Notes: generated from the sequence alone by a model not told the origin. Shown: positions 18,846 to 29,237, numbered from the stretch's first letter. The stretch is 64,000 nucleotides of DNA from Exiguobacterium antarcticum DSM 14480 (GCF_000685865.1 NZ_JMKS01000005.1:496001-560000); one strand, 5' to 3'. Numbers and translations: made by a program.

Positions 18846-19410
18846 GTTTTGTGGCTTAAAACGGATCGAAGAGGTGAAATATGCGGCTGAACGGGCAGAC
18901 TATATCGGATTTGTTTTTGCACCAAGCAAACGGCAAGTCACACGTTTAGAAGCCGCGGTTTTACGGAAACACATCCCGGTCGATGTAAAAGTCGTTGGCG
19001 TGTTCGTCTCACCGACACGAAAGGAAGTCGATGAAACGATTGAGCAGGTCGGATTGGACTTGATTCAACTGCATGGTCCAGTATCGGACGAGTTGTTCCG
19101 CGATCAACACGTCCCGATTATTCAAGCGCTCCCTGCAGATGCGGCCTCATCGATTCATCCCGATGCCGATTATGTCTTGTTCGATGCACCGGAAGCCGGT
19201 AGCGGACAGACGTTTGATTGGACGACGGATCTACAAGCGGATCAACCAATCTTTGTCGCAGGGGGGCTTCGGGCGGACAATGTCCAACACGTCATCGAAC
19301 GGTATCATCCGTTTGCAGTCGATGTCTCAAGTGGGATTGAAACAAATGGTCAAAAAGATCTGAAAAAAATGCAGGCATTCACGGATGCCGTAAAGGAGAC
19401 TTTCAAATGA
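18832..19410 (+). CDS. trpF: Phosphoribosylanthranilate isomerase
   Basis: A 192-residue TIM barrel. The catalytic Cys lies in [11 protein letters not shown] and the Asp in [21 protein letters not shown] and VDVSSGIE bind phosphate. The ATG at 18832 lies inside the end of trpC, with GTGGGG before it. It overlaps trpB by 4 bases. It is slightly shorter than many homologues. Confidence 0.95.
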   Translation: MTRIKFCGLKRIEEVKYAAERADYIGFVFAPSKRQVTRLEAAVLRKHIPVDVKVVGVFVSPTRKEVDETIEQVGLDLIQLHGPVSDELFRDQHVPIIQALPADAASSIHPDADYVLFDAPEAGSGQTFDWTTDLQADQPIFVAGGLRADNVQHVIERYHPFAVDVSSGIETNGQKDLKKMQAFTDAVKETFK

Positions 19411-20606
19411 CACGTTATTCACAACCGGATGCACTGGGACAATACGGAATCTACGGAGGACGTTATATTCCGGAAACCTTGATGCAAGCCGTTCTTGAAC
19501 TCGAACAAGCCTATGCGGAAGTGAAAGAAGACCCGACTTTTTATGAACGGATGAATGACTTGCTCGAAAACTATGTTGGTCGAAAAACACCACTTTATTA
19601 TGCCGAGCATTTAACACGAGCCATCGGTGGGGCAAAAATTTATTTGAAACGCGAAGATTTGAATCATACAGGTGCTCATAAAATCAATAATACGATTGGT
19701 CAAGCACTGCTCGCTGAACGAATGGGGAAACGAAAAATCGTAGCGGAGACGGGTGCCGGACAACATGGTGTCGCGACGGCGACCGTCTGTGCCCTGCTTG
19801 ATTTAGAATGTGTCATTTTCATGGGAGAAGAAGATATTCGCCGTCAGGAACTGAACGTTTTCCGGATGGAGTTACTGGGTGCGAAAGTCGTTTCCGTGAC
19901 ACAAGGGAGCCGGACGTTAAAAGATGCCGTCAATGAAGCGTTACGTTACTGGGTCAAACATGTCGATGATACGCATTACTTGATGGGCTCCGTCCTCGGA
20001 CCACACCCGTTCCCGGAAATCGTCCGTGATTTCCAAGCCATCATCGGTCAAGAGACGCGGGCACAAATCCTTGAAAAAGAGGGGAAATTACCGGAAGCGA
20101 TCGTCGCTTGTGTCGGCGGAGGAAGTAATGCAATCGGGATGTTCCATCCGTTCATCGAGGATGAAGACGTCGCGTTATACGGCATCGAAGCAGCGGGAAG
20201 TGGACTGGATACGGATAAACACGCAGCGACGATGTCAAAAGGGGAAGTCGGGGTCTTACATGGCTCAATGATGTATCTGTTGCAAGATGACCATGGTCAA
20301 GTGACGGAAGCCCATTCGATTTCAGCCGGACTGGATTATCCTGGTGTCGGTCCCGAACATAGTCTGTTAAAAGATATTGGCCGTGTCCAGTATGAGGCCG
20401 TCACGGATCAACAGGCACTGGATGCCCTGCAATTGTTGTGTCAAAAAGAAGGCATCATTCCAGCGCTTGAAACGGCGCATGCCATCGCTCATGCAACAGA
20501 ACTTGCCAAAGAGATGCAACCGGAAGAAGTCGTCGTCATCTGTCTGTCAGGACGCGGCGATAAAGATGTCATGACAGTCAGAAATGCTTTGAAGGGGGAA
20601 GCCTGA
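19407..20606 (+). CDS. trpB: Tryptophan synthase beta chain
   Basis: A 399-residue PLP enzyme that condenses indole and serine. The PLP lysine is in [25 protein letters not shown] follows, [10 protein letters not shown] binds the cofactor phosphate, and the C-terminal CLSGRGDKD is conserved. The stop shares one base with the trpA start. Confidence 0.97.
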   Translation: MTRYSQPDALGQYGIYGGRYIPETLMQAVLELEQAYAEVKEDPTFYERMNDLLENYVGRKTPLYYAEHLTRAIGGAKIYLKREDLNHTGAHKINNTIGQALLAERMGKRKIVAETGAGQHGVATATVCALLDLECVIFMGEEDIRRQELNVFRMELLGAKVVSVTQGSRTLKDAVNEALRYWVKHVDDTHYLMGSVLGPHPFPEIVRDFQAIIGQETRAQILEKEGKLPEAIVACVGGGSNAIGMFHPFIEDEDVALYGIEAAGSGLDTDKHAATMSKGEVGVLHGSMMYLLQDDHGQVTEAHSISAGLDYPGVGPEHSLLKDIGRVQYEAVTDQQALDALQLLCQKEGIIPALETAHAIAHATELAKEMQPEEVVVICLSGRGDKDVMTVRNALKGEA

Positions 20607-21385
20607 TGCGTTTAGAACAAGCAATCCGCACTGTTAATCAACGTGGTGAAAAAGCATTTATTCCCTATGTGATGGGAGGGGATGGAGGAATCGAGCGGTT
20701 GCCCGCCATCTTGGCATTTCTTGAAAAATCAGGAGCGACGGCGATTGAGGTGGGTGTCCCGTTTTCTGATCCCGTCGCGGATGGTCCTGTCATTCAAGAA
20801 GCCGGATTACGTGCTTTGGCAAAACAGGTCAGTCTAAAAGATGTTTTAGAAGCGATTCGAGTGGCGAGACAGTCGACGACCGTTCCGATTGTCGTCATGA
20901 CGTATTTAAATCCGATTTTCCGGTATGGGATCGACAGCTTCCTTGCCACGTGTCGTGAAGTTGGAGTCGATGGTTTAATCATTCCGGATTTGCCACTTGA
21001 GCAAAGCAATCAGTTTTTTGCCGGACGCAACAAACAAGAGATCGCCCTTGTTCAACTCGTGTCCTTGACGAGTCCGATCGAACGGATTGAGAAACTGGCA
21101 ACCCATAGTGAAGGATTCCTGTACGCCGTCACGGTCAACGGGACAACAGGGGGGCAAACGCACTTCGGTGATGCATTAGAAGAGCATTTGGCGAAAGTCG
21201 CTCAATTGAGCCCGGTTCCTGTCTTAGCTGGTTTTGGGATCAGTACACCGGAACATGTCCGTCAACTCAGCACAAGTGTTGCCGGCGTCATCGTCGGGAG
21301 CAAAATCGTCGAGTTATTGCACCAAGGTGATGAAGTGGCCATCGAACAGTTGATGGCTGCCCGGTTACCGGATGTGACGGTGTAA
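20606..21385 (+). CDS. trpA: Tryptophan synthase alpha chain
   Basis: A 259-residue TIM barrel that releases indole from indoleglycerol phosphate. The catalytic Glu is in AIEVGVPFSDPVADGPVIQ, the Asp in GLIIPDLPLEQ, and GFGISTPEHV binds phosphate. It is the last trp gene and is followed by a strong terminator. Confidence 0.96.
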   Translation: MRLEQAIRTVNQRGEKAFIPYVMGGDGGIERLPAILAFLEKSGATAIEVGVPFSDPVADGPVIQEAGLRALAKQVSLKDVLEAIRVARQSTTVPIVVMTYLNPIFRYGIDSFLATCREVGVDGLIIPDLPLEQSNQFFAGRNKQEIALVQLVSLTSPIERIEKLATHSEGFLYAVTVNGTTGGQTHFGDALEEHLAKVAQLSPVPVLAGFGISTPEHVRQLSTSVAGVIVGSKIVELLHQGDEVAIEQLMAARLPDVTV

Positions 21386-21435
21386 GTTGATTTGAAAAGG
21401 GTGGACTGACAAGTCAGTCGTTGAAATTCAAAAAA

Positions 21436-21469
21436 GGGTGCCCGGATTTCAAATCCGGGCACCCTTTTT
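21436..21469. terminator. Bidirectional terminator between trpA and the PBP gene
   Basis: A 14-bp perfect stem GGGTGCCCGGATTT (21436-21449) with AAATCCGGGCACCC (21451-21464) around a one-base centre, with T's on the right and A's on the left. It serves the convergent trp operon and penicillin-binding protein gene. Confidence 0.92.
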
Positions 21470-21483
21470 GTAGTGAAATCATT

Positions 21484-23472
21484 TTATTTTTCAGCGTGAC
21501 TTTTCAAGACATCTGCGACAAGACCAGACACGTATGGACTCCCGCGGTCTTCTTGTTCGACGGACTCAATCATGATGGCGACGAGTAAGTCTTTTTTGTC
21601 ATCATCATAACCGACGAAAAAGCCGTTCTCTTGCCCGTTTTCTTCGCCTGCCTTTTTCAATTCGGCCGTCCCGGTCTTTCCGGCGACCTTGACTTCTGGA
21701 ATGTCTGCCGGAAGTGGATACCCGGCATGGACGACGTCATAGAGATCGTCCCGGATCATCGCGGCATCCTTGGCATCGAGGACGTCTTTTTTCCAAACCT
21801 GCTTGGTTGTTTCTTCCGTCAATAATGTCGGTCGATAAATGATACCGTCTGTCAGGAAAATTTCGTACATCGAAGCCAGATGGAGGATGTTCGTCAACAT
21901 TTGGCCTTGCCCATAAGACGTATCCATCAATTGACCATCAGACGCAATCGAACCATCGTTTGAGATTTGTGAAGCACGCATCGGATACGTGAAGGGAATC
22001 TTTTCTCCGTATCCTAACGCTTCAAGACCGGACGTAAAGGCTTCCGTTCCAATCTGTTCCAACGTTGATTTCGCAAAATAGATATTGTCCGAGTAGACCA
22101 AGGCATTATGCAGATTAACAGGATCCGGTGTCTCGTGAATCCGGGTGACGTTAAAACCATCGATCTTTGTTTTCAACCCGTCAATCGTGTAGTCTTTTTC
22201 GGGATCAAGCGTTTTACTCTTGAGGCCGACTGCTGCCGTCAAGGGTTTTTGGGTCGAGCCGGGTGCGAATGCACTCGTAAAACGATTGAGTAAGGGTTGA
22301 TCCGGATTTTTTGTCAACGCATCAAGGCGCGCTTGGGAAATCCCGGTCGTGAACTCGGCCGGATCGAACCCAGGTGAGCTGAGGAGCACACGGGTCTCAC
22401 CGGTCCGTGGATCGATTGCGGCTGCTGTTCCTGGATCGTCTTTCATCGTTTTGTACGTCTGTTGTTGTAATGTGCCGTCAATCGTCAGCTGGATGTCCTG
22501 TCCATCCTTTGCTTCAGTTTCAGCTACATCAATGGTTGTGTCATCTGGTTTAATGATCTCGATCCGGGCACCGGCCGTGCCGCGTAATGTCTCATCAAGT
22601 ACCTGTTCGAGTCCTCGTTTTCCGACTTGTTCCCCGGCCTGAATCGTTTGTTTTGATTGTTTGATCTCATCTGCTGTCGCGGAACCAGTATATCCGATCA
22701 AATGTGAAGTCGCCTTGCCGAATGGATACGTCCTCACTTCGGTTTCCTTGATACCGACACCATCGACTTGCTCGAGTCGTGTCAGTTGTGATTTGGCGTC
22801 AGCAGCATAGGTCTTCAGCGGAACGAATTGTCCGTCTTTGACCCAGCTTGCACCGAGTGCATCTTCGATCGAGGAAACGGGTCGATCGAGTAATTTCGCA
22901 AGTGTCGAAACATCTTTGAGTTGTCCTGCGATCGCCCCGACTTGAGCCCCTGTATCCGTCGTCGCGAGTGGTCGTTTTTCGGAATCGAGGAGGTCGCCTC
23001 GTTTCGCCTCAAGAGTCGTTAACTGCACACGATCGTCTTTCTTGAAACCCTTCAGGACAAAGGATGAATCCCAATCGATATACCAGTTTTCCGAGTCCCT
23101 CTGTTTTTCGAACGTCAATGGAACTTGTTTGTCATAGGAAACAGCTCCTGCTAACGTCTCAAACGAAATCTCGACGGGTAAGCTTGCTTTTTTGGAATCC
23201 TCATTTTCCGTCGATTTCAACCGTTTTACGGAAAGCTCCTCGATGTCCAATGAAGCGGCTAACTTTTTGGTCCGTTCAATGAATTCTTTTTTACCATAGG
23301 TACTTTTAGTCTGTTCGCTGGCATACTCAGCATACATCTTGTCGTAATCTTGTTTTTCCCATAACTTGATATAGGCATCTAATCGTTCCTCCGCTGTCGG
23401 TGCATCCTGGCAACCGGTCAGAACAACGAGACCGAGCGTAGTTGAAAGTAGGAGCGGGATTGTCGGCTTCAA
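21484..23472 (-). CDS. Penicillin-binding transpeptidase with MecA-type N-terminal domain
   Basis: A 662-residue lipoprotein-type class B PBP. Signal peptide with lipobox LTGC, then an NTF2-like MecA_N domain, a dimerisation domain, and a transpeptidase with the serine motif STQK, SDN and KTGTAEL. It crosslinks peptidoglycan outside the membrane. The start is TTG, with a perfect AAAGGAGG 7 bases upstream; the longer frame upstream (to 23697) runs into the neighbouring gene and is not used. Closest in layout to PbpC (PBP3) of B. subtilis and to MecA; resistance cannot be inferred from sequence. Confidence 0.9.
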   Translation of the reverse strand: MKPTIPLLLSTTLGLVVLTGCQDAPTAEERLDAYIKLWEKQDYDKMYAEYASEQTKSTYGKKEFIERTKKLAASLDIEELSVKRLKSTENEDSKKASLPVEISFETLAGAVSYDKQVPLTFEKQRDSENWYIDWDSSFVLKGFKKDDRVQLTTLEAKRGDLLDSEKRPLATTDTGAQVGAIAGQLKDVSTLAKLLDRPVSSIEDALGASWVKDGQFVPLKTYAADAKSQLTRLEQVDGVGIKETEVRTYPFGKATSHLIGYTGSATADEIKQSKQTIQAGEQVGKRGLEQVLDETLRGTAGARIEIIKPDDTTIDVAETEAKDGQDIQLTIDGTLQQQTYKTMKDDPGTAAAIDPRTGETRVLLSSPGFDPAEFTTGISQARLDALTKNPDQPLLNRFTSAFAPGSTQKPLTAAVGLKSKTLDPEKDYTIDGLKTKIDGFNVTRIHETPDPVNLHNALVYSDNIYFAKSTLEQIGTEAFTSGLEALGYGEKIPFTYPMRASQISNDGSIASDGQLMDTSYGQGQMLTNILHLASMYEIFLTDGIIYRPTLLTEETTKQVWKKDVLDAKDAAMIRDDLYDVVHAGYPLPADIPEVKVAGKTGTAELKKAGEENGQENGFFVGYDDDKKDLLVAIMIESVEQEDRGSPYVSGLVADVLKSHAEK

Positions 23473-23553
23473 GATGTTTCCTCCTTTGAACAACATAGTA
23501 TTTGTTACCACCGTACCATTCTTTCCCCGGGATTTCATCTCGAACGAAACACG

Positions 23554-23584
23554 AAAAAAACACGCGAATGAGGACATTCGCGTG
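23554..23584 (-). terminator. Terminator of the M23 peptidase gene
   Basis: CACGCGAATG/CATTCGCGTG stem with a four-base loop. On the minus strand it is followed by seven T's (23554-23560). Confidence 0.85.
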
Positions 23585-23599
23585 AGATCAACAAAACGA

Positions 23600-24316
23600 T
23601 TAGTTAAAGTAGTTGAGTGGATTGACACTGTTTGCAGCAGAAGAAGCGCTGTAAACGTAGTTTCCCCGGTGCATTTCAAAATGAAGGTGTGATCCAAAAG
23701 AGTTTCCGGTATTGCCGATATTCCCGATTCTTGAACCCTTGGCGATCTTTTGTCCGACGGAAACAGCTCGGCTACTCAAGTGAGCATATACCGTCGTATA
23801 AGATAACCCGTTGACTGTATGTTTCATCATGATGTGGTTGCCGTAAGCACCATAATACCGTGATGTGATGACCGTACCGGCAGCAGACGCATAAACAGGG
23901 GTACCGGTCGGAGCAGCGATGTCGATTCCATTATGGAATGTGTAACCATACGTGCCGCTAGCGGCACCGTATCCTTGTGCGATTCGTCCGCTAGCAGGGC
24001 GGGAAAAGCCGCTTGATGCTTTTGACGCAGTTGTGACACTGTATTTTTTAGCGTATGTAGAAGAGATGTAACGTGATGTACCACCGTAAGAAATTTTTGT
24101 CCATGAGCCGGAAACACCTAGATAATTGAAAGTTTGTCCTGAATTGACACTACCGACGACCTTGTAAGCGGTCGAAGGGCCCGTCCGAACGCGTAAGCCA
24201 TCTGCTGTTACTTTTACTTTGTACGTTGTCGCTGCGTCAACTTTTTGGGTAGTCGTTGTAGCGAAACCTGAAACCATCAGTGCTGTCATTGTCATAGTTG
24301 TAATCATGCGTTTCAT
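23600..24316 (-). CDS. Secreted SH3-domain M23 peptidase
   Basis: A 238-residue secreted protein. Signal peptide (about residues 1-29, ending VDA-A), a bacterial SH3 domain (about 32-90, VTADGLRVRTGPSTAYKVVG) that probably binds cell wall, and a LytM/M23 domain with zinc ligands in FHNGIDIA and SHLHFEMH. It should cleave peptidoglycan cross-bridges. It has its own terminator and a TATAAT-like hexamer at 24441-24446 on its strand. The PBP gene follows in the same direction. Confidence 0.92.
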   Translation of the reverse strand: MKRMITTMTMTALMVSGFATTTTQKVDAATTYKVKVTADGLRVRTGPSTAYKVVGSVNSGQTFNYLGVSGSWTKISYGGTSRYISSTYAKKYSVTTASKASSGFSRPASGRIAQGYGAASGTYGYTFHNGIDIAAPTGTPVYASAAGTVITSRYYGAYGNHIMMKHTVNGLSYTTVYAHLSSRAVSVGQKIAKGSRIGNIGNTGNSFGSHLHFEMHRGNYVYSASSAANSVNPLNYFN

Positions 24317-24643
24317 GTAGAAGTTCCTCCTAGAAGTGTGAAAGGCGACGGACGATTATGTAAGGGAACAAGCCCTTTCAAAGTTGTAAGATACAGAGCA
24401 TTATGTATTTAATATGTATAAATATTTTCTTGATAGAATGATTATAGCATCGCGAATAACACAGAAATATTTCAGTTTCATTGCAAGATTATAGTTGTAT
24501 AACATATATTGTAATGGTAAATATTTCATTTATAAACTAAATTTAATTTTAACAAAATAGAATCAATAAGATGTTTTTTGAATAAACATAAAAAAACGTG
24601 ACGATGCAAAAAAACGCATCCTCACGTATATAGGAAAAAAGAC
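24317..24643. other. AT-rich intergenic region before the M23 gene
   Basis: About 330 bases with no reading frame. It holds the ribosome site and likely promoter of the M23 gene (a minus-strand TATAAT at 24441-24446, with no clear -35) and, at the far end, the terminator of the lipid kinase gene. Nothing else was recognised. Confidence 0.5.
24590..24626 (-). terminator. Terminator of the lipid kinase gene
   Basis: CGTGACGATGC pairs with GCATCCTCACG across a short A-rich loop with one mismatch. The minus-strand T-run lies at 24590-24596. Confidence 0.75.
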
Positions 24644-25534
24644 TTAGTTGGAAACAGGTGCAAAAACGGTCAAATGTTGACTTAAGACCTGAACGGTAAT
24701 CGGAAGATGTCCTGCCGTATCGCCATCCGCGTTGATCGGGAGATGTTCTTTCGAATCGATACGGACTTCTTTTGTCGTAAAATAATCGACTTGATCGGCA
24801 TCTGCGATACCACCTGTCAATAGTTTCGGTAACGCTTGAAGAGCATCAAAGAAGCCAAGCTGCTTGATGATGAAGACATGTAATAGTCCATCATCGACAC
24901 GTGCTTCCTTAGCAAACGATTCGAAACCTCCAACTGAATTTGTCAGGGAAATGATTAAAAGCGGTGTTTCACCGTCAAATGATTTTTCGGTTGCCGTCAA
25001 TTGAATCGGATAGGGACTATGATCTTTAAACGCTTTTAATCCTTCGATGAAATAAGCGACAGAACCGAGTGACGTTTTTTGCTCGACACTGACTTCTTCG
25101 ACAGCTTCAGCGATCAATCCGACAGCGATGACGTTCATGAAATAATGATCATCATACTTTCCGATGTCCAGCGGACGAGAAGGGGCGTCTTCTAAAATAC
25201 TGATGGCTTCTTGTGGATCAGTCGGAATGTTCAAGGCACGTGCTAAGTCATTGACCGTGCCGAGTGGAACGATACCGAGCGTCGGGCGGTAGTCTTGTTC
25301 CGCGATCCCCGTGATGACTTCATTGACCGTTCCGTCTCCGCCCATGGCGACAACAGCATCGTATCGTTCCTGAGCGGCCTGTTTCGCGAACTGCGTCGCA
25401 TCCAGTTCTTTTTCTGTAAAGCGGACATCGACTTCCGTAAATCGTTGTGCTAACGTACCTTCAGCAAATTCCGCATGTTTTTTCCCGAGTTCTTTCCCAG
25501 ATGATGGATTGATGATCAGCATGACTTTTGACAA
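24644..25534 (-). CDS. Diacylglycerol kinase-family lipid kinase (BmrU/YegS-like)
   Basis: A 296-residue protein. INPSSGKELGKK at the start and the nucleotide motif AMGGDGTVNEVITGI define the DAGK catalytic domain, and the C-terminal INADGD motif is present. Such enzymes phosphorylate diacylglycerol or a related lipid at the membrane. B. subtilis has bmrU between bkdB and yqiW, so this is likely its counterpart. GGAGG precedes the ATG. The exact lipid cannot be read from sequence. Confidence 0.85.
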   Translation of the reverse strand: MSKVMLIINPSSGKELGKKHAEFAEGTLAQRFTEVDVRFTEKELDATQFAKQAAQERYDAVVAMGGDGTVNEVITGIAEQDYRPTLGIVPLGTVNDLARALNIPTDPQEAISILEDAPSRPLDIGKYDDHYFMNVIAVGLIAEAVEEVSVEQKTSLGSVAYFIEGLKAFKDHSPYPIQLTATEKSFDGETPLLIISLTNSVGGFESFAKEARVDDGLLHVFIIKQLGFFDALQALPKLLTGGIADADQVDYFTTKEVRIDSKEHLPINADGDTAGHLPITVQVLSQHLTVFAPVSN

Positions 25535-25602
25535 GTTCAGTTCCTCCTTTGAATCTAACTCTTTCTATTTTCCCAACATGACCTAAACATAATCCTAGAC
25601 AG

Positions 25603-25642
25603 AAAAAAACCTTGCACATCACTGGAATCGTGATGTGCAAGG
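25603..25642 (-). terminator. Terminator of the AGCS symporter gene
   Basis: A 13-bp perfect stem CCTTGCACATCAC (25610-25622) with GTGATGTGCAAGG (25630-25642). The minus-strand T-run is 25603-25609. Confidence 0.9.
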
Positions 25643-25654
25643 GGGGAGATCACA

Positions 25655-27130
25655 TTATCGACGCGCGATTGGTGGCGGTGAAGCTTCACCTGCTGCAGGA
25701 CGGACCACTTCTTCTTCGTCCCAACACTCTGTATTTTCAATGCCAAGTGCTTTTGCGGAGAAGACAGGGTCAAGTCCTTGTTTCCGTTGTTCTTGGTAAT
25801 CATTGATGACTTTAAGAGCGATTCCACCTAGAAGTGAGATGGCTGTCAAGTTGATCAATGTCATACCCGCCATGAAGAGATCGGCAAAGCTCCAAACCAT
25901 CCCGAGGCTGAGGACGGAACCGATGAAGACAAAGGCCATCGTGGCAATCCGGAAGCCAAAAATCGCAGCCGGACTCTTTTTGATGAATTCGATGTTCGTT
26001 TCACCGTAGTAGTAGCTGCCGACGATCGAACTGAAAGCAAACAGGAAAACACAGATGGCGATGAAAGCAGGTGCGATTGCACCAAGTTGTTCACCTAACG
26101 CATTTTGTAACATCTCGATGCCTTCGCCGTTACCAGACGCATAACTATCGCTGAGTAAGACGATGGCAGCAGTTGCCGTACAGACGATCAACGTATCGAG
26201 GAAAACACCAAGTGTCTGGAGGAATCCTTGTTTCGCAGGGTGTGAGACTTCAGCCGCAGCAGCTGCGTTTGGTGCTGATCCCATACCGGCTTCGTTTGAG
26301 AAGAGACCACGCTTGACGCCGAGTGAAATCGCAGCTCCGACCGATCCACCGAAAGCCTGTTCGATTCCGAAGGCACTCTTGAAGATCATCGCGAAGACAC
26401 CAGGAAGTTCTGTCAGGTTCGTAACGACGACGAAGAGAGCGGCGATGAGATAAAGTGACGCCATGACCGGAACGACGATCGCAGAGAACTTCGCGACACG
26501 GTGGACGCCTCCAAAGATGACGAGTCCTGTTAAGACGACGAGTACGCCGCCGACGACGGCTTTGTTGACTCCAAAGGCGTTATCAAATGCTGCTGCAATC
26601 GTGTTTGATTGAACCGAGTTGAAGATCAGACCAAATGTGACGGCGATCAAAATCGCAAAGACGATACCGAGCGCCCGGTTTTTCAAACCTTTTTCGATGT
26701 AGTAAGCAGGTCCGCCGCGGTAAGCATTTGTTTTTGTATCGCGGACTTTATAGACTTGAGCAAGTGTACTTTCAATCAGTGCTGTTGCTCCACCGAGTAA
26801 AGCGACCATCCACATCCAGAACACGGCACCCGGTCCACCGAGCGTGATGGCAATCGTCACACCGGCTAGGTTACCCGTACCGATTCGTGTCGCTGCCCCG
26901 ATGAAAAACGATTGGAGCGATGTGATGCTTTCTCCTTCGTCATCCGTCGTTTTTTCATTTTTATCGAGTGTCACCCGGAACATTTCTTTTAAGTACCGGA
27001 ACTGAATGAATTTTGTCCGAATCGTAAAATAGATGCCGACTCCGATCAGTGCCGCGATTAAGATATAAGACCATAATAAGTTGTTCGCGAAATCGACTCC
27101 TGATTGTATTGCTTGTTGAAAGGCATCCAT
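25655..27130 (-). CDS. Sodium:alanine/glycine symporter (AGCS family)
   Basis: A 491-residue membrane protein with about ten helices. GTGNLAGVTIAITLGGPGAVFWMW and the NEAGMGSAPNAAAAA segment are AGCS signatures. It imports alanine or glycine with sodium. The ATG at 27130 has AGGAGG at ideal spacing; longer in-frame sequence upstream belongs to the leader. It is monocistronic, with its own promoter and terminator. Confidence 0.93.
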   Translation of the reverse strand: MDAFQQAIQSGVDFANNLLWSYILIAALIGVGIYFTIRTKFIQFRYLKEMFRVTLDKNEKTTDDEGESITSLQSFFIGAATRIGTGNLAGVTIAITLGGPGAVFWMWMVALLGGATALIESTLAQVYKVRDTKTNAYRGGPAYYIEKGLKNRALGIVFAILIAVTFGLIFNSVQSNTIAAAFDNAFGVNKAVVGGVLVVLTGLVIFGGVHRVAKFSAIVVPVMASLYLIAALFVVVTNLTELPGVFAMIFKSAFGIEQAFGGSVGAAISLGVKRGLFSNEAGMGSAPNAAAAAEVSHPAKQGFLQTLGVFLDTLIVCTATAAIVLLSDSYASGNGEGIEMLQNALGEQLGAIAPAFIAICVFLFAFSSIVGSYYYGETNIEFIKKSPAAIFGFRIATMAFVFIGSVLSLGMVWSFADLFMAGMTLINLTAISLLGGIALKVINDYQEQRKQGLDPVFSAKALGIENTECWDEEEVVRPAAGEASPPPIARR

Positions 27131-27184
27131 GTGAAAAATTCCTCCTAAGATTTTTTTGGTGAAGATAAAAAAGCTATACGTTGA

Positions 27185-27212
27185 ATTATACAAATTTTCA
27201 GATAATTAGCAA
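27185..27212 (-). promoter_or_regulatory. Promoter of the AGCS symporter
   Basis: On the minus strand: TTGCTA (27212-27207), 16 bp, TATAAT (27190-27185), about 55 bases before the start codon. Confidence 0.7.
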
Positions 27213-27290
27213 GCTAAATTTGAAACTTTTTTTTGAAATCTAATTAGATTAATTATTCATTTTATAGAAGAGATGGTCATTTTAAGTGAT

Positions 27291-27324
27291 TAAAAAAGAC
27301 CTGTCATAATTAATATGACAGGTC
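27291..27324 (-). terminator. Terminator of the ABC-F gene
   Basis: GACCTGTCATA (27298-27308) with TATGACAGGTC (27314-27324). A T-run on the minus strand follows at 27297-27292. Confidence 0.88.
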
Positions 27325-27353
27325 GAAAATGGCGCTGCTAGAGGGTTAGAAGC

Positions 27354-29213
27354 TTACTCTGACAGGAGAAGTTGTTCATACAAAACATCAATCCGTGTCG
27401 ACAGCTGTTCACGTAACAAAAAGAGTTCTGAAACTTTAATCAAATCTTGGGTGATGTCTAATTGCTGAGCAAGTAGGGCGACTTCCGCTTCTAACCGTTG
27501 AATGGCCTCTTCAAGTTGTGGACTCGTCAACGGAGCCTGGATCAGATTTTTCTGCTGACGACCCGTGGACAATGGTTTATGCGTGTTGGTAGTCACAGAA
27601 CGTGCCTGCCGTTTAGAAGAAGCATATTCATAAGAACCGTGGAACACTTCGATCGTCTGATCGAGCCATAAGGTTTTCGAAAACAGGCGATTTAAAAAAT
27701 AACGATCGTGGGAAACGGCGATCAACGTTCCGTCAAAGGATTCCAGAGCCTCTTCTAAGGCGTCCCGCGAATCAATATCCAAATGATTCGTCGGTTCATC
27801 TAAGACGAGTACGTTCAGATCGGAATGGACTAAAATGGCTAGCATCAGACGCATGCGTTCACCACCACTTAATGCCGTGACGGGCAAGAAGACACGAGGT
27901 CCAAAAAAGAGAAACTGGGCGAGGCGTTGGCGAGCAGTTCCTTCATCAACGTGGATCTGTGAGCGGAATACATCAATCAAACGGTCCGTATCAGGAAACG
28001 TAATATGCTGGGACAAATAACCGATTTTGACAGAGGGACCACGTAAGATCAGACCTGTCGTCGGCTCGATCTTTCCGAGTAGCAGGTGCAGGAGAGTCGA
28101 TTTACCGCTTCCGTTTGCGCCGACGATGGCCAATCGATCTTTTGCCATCACTTCAAACGTGACGGACTGGAACAGTGTACGTTCGGAAAAGGAAACCCCG
28201 ACGTCCTCTAACCGATAGACGGTTTGGCTGGTCTTGCCGTGTGCCGAAAAAACGAGGTCCGGAGTCTCGGCTTCGAGCTGTGGACGTTTGATCCGTTCGA
28301 TCCGTTCAAGTGCCCGTTCCATTGACTTCGCTTTTCGAAACAGTTTTTCACTCGGCGGAGACGCTTCGTTCGCCCACTGCCGCAGGCGGCGAATAGCATC
28401 CTTCATTTGCTTGATTTTTTTTTGTTGTTCCTGATAAGCATGAAATTGTTCGAGCAAAAGACGTTCTTTCTCCGAAACGTAGAACGTATAGTTTCCCCGG
28501 TACAAATGAAGGTGTCCGTCCTCCAGTTCAACAACCCGTGTCACGACACGATCAAGGAACACCCGGTCGTGCGAGACAAGGAGGGCAGCGCCTGCATAAC
28601 TCGTTAAAAAGGATTCAAGCCATTCGACGGCAGCTAAATCAAGATGGTTGGTCGGCTCGTCCAGAATCAGAAGGTCCGGCTCCACAAGTAACATTCGTCC
28701 AAGACAAATCTTTGTCTGTTCACCACCACTCAGTTGATGAAACGGACGAGAGAGGAGCGATTGAAGGTGAAGCCCGTTGATCATCCGTTCGACTTTTGAA
28801 TCAAGTAAATAACCACCTTGACGTTCAAACCTTTCTGTCGCTAGCGTATAACGTTCGAGTAGCTGGTCCAACTGCTCGATTTCCGTCGCCATTTGTTGTT
28901 CGAGACGTTGTAGGGAATGGCGTAAATCAACTAATGAGGCAAATGCGGTCCATAAGACATCCAGACCTGTGAGCACGTGATCAAACTGCGGAAGCTGCTC
29001 GAGATACCCGATCGTCAAACCACTTTTTTGATACATCGCACCCGCATCGGGTGAATCGAGTGTGGCGATCAACCGTAAAAGTGTCGTTTTTCCACTTCCG
29101 TTTCGACCGATCAATCCGATACGGTCGTGTTGTTCGATAAAGAGGGACACATCCGTTAAGATGTCGTCACCTCCGAATTGTTTAGTAAGGTGTTGCAGGT
29201 CGCAAATCATCAT
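27354..29213 (-). CDS. ABC-F family ATPase, probably ribosome-protection type
   Basis: A 619-residue soluble protein with two ABC domains. First: Walker A GRNGSGKTT, LSGGEQTK, DEPTNHLD. Second: GANGSGKST, LSGGERMR, DEPTNHLD. Both have SHDR switch motifs. The charged alpha-helical linker between them (about residues 245-310) is the region that enters the ribosome in ABC-F proteins, and a C-terminal coiled coil (about 560-615) is present. No membrane segments. The preceding leader peptide and terminators suggest antibiotic-induced expression, as for the VmlR/Vga-type members. The drug class cannot be told from sequence; it could also be a housekeeping ABC-F. Confidence 0.88.
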   Translation of the reverse strand: MMICDLQHLTKQFGGDDILTDVSLFIEQHDRIGLIGRNGSGKTTLLRLIATLDSPDAGAMYQKSGLTIGYLEQLPQFDHVLTGLDVLWTAFASLVDLRHSLQRLEQQMATEIEQLDQLLERYTLATERFERQGGYLLDSKVERMINGLHLQSLLSRPFHQLSGGEQTKICLGRMLLVEPDLLILDEPTNHLDLAAVEWLESFLTSYAGAALLVSHDRVFLDRVVTRVVELEDGHLHLYRGNYTFYVSEKERLLLEQFHAYQEQQKKIKQMKDAIRRLRQWANEASPPSEKLFRKAKSMERALERIERIKRPQLEAETPDLVFSAHGKTSQTVYRLEDVGVSFSERTLFQSVTFEVMAKDRLAIVGANGSGKSTLLHLLLGKIEPTTGLILRGPSVKIGYLSQHITFPDTDRLIDVFRSQIHVDEGTARQRLAQFLFFGPRVFLPVTALSGGERMRLMLAILVHSDLNVLVLDEPTNHLDIDSRDALEEALESFDGTLIAVSHDRYFLNRLFSKTLWLDQTIEVFHGSYEYASSKRQARSVTTNTHKPLSTGRQQKNLIQAPLTSPQLEEAIQRLEAEVALLAQQLDITQDLIKVSELFLLREQLSTRIDVLYEQLLLSE

Positions 29214-29237
29214 CTAGAAATTCCTCTCTAGCGCATC

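Noticed and set aside
23473-23697. N-terminal extension of the penicillin-binding protein to 737 residues
   Set aside because: It would overlap the M23 gene and its terminator. The TTG at 23472 has a perfect ribosome site and begins a lipoprotein signal peptide.
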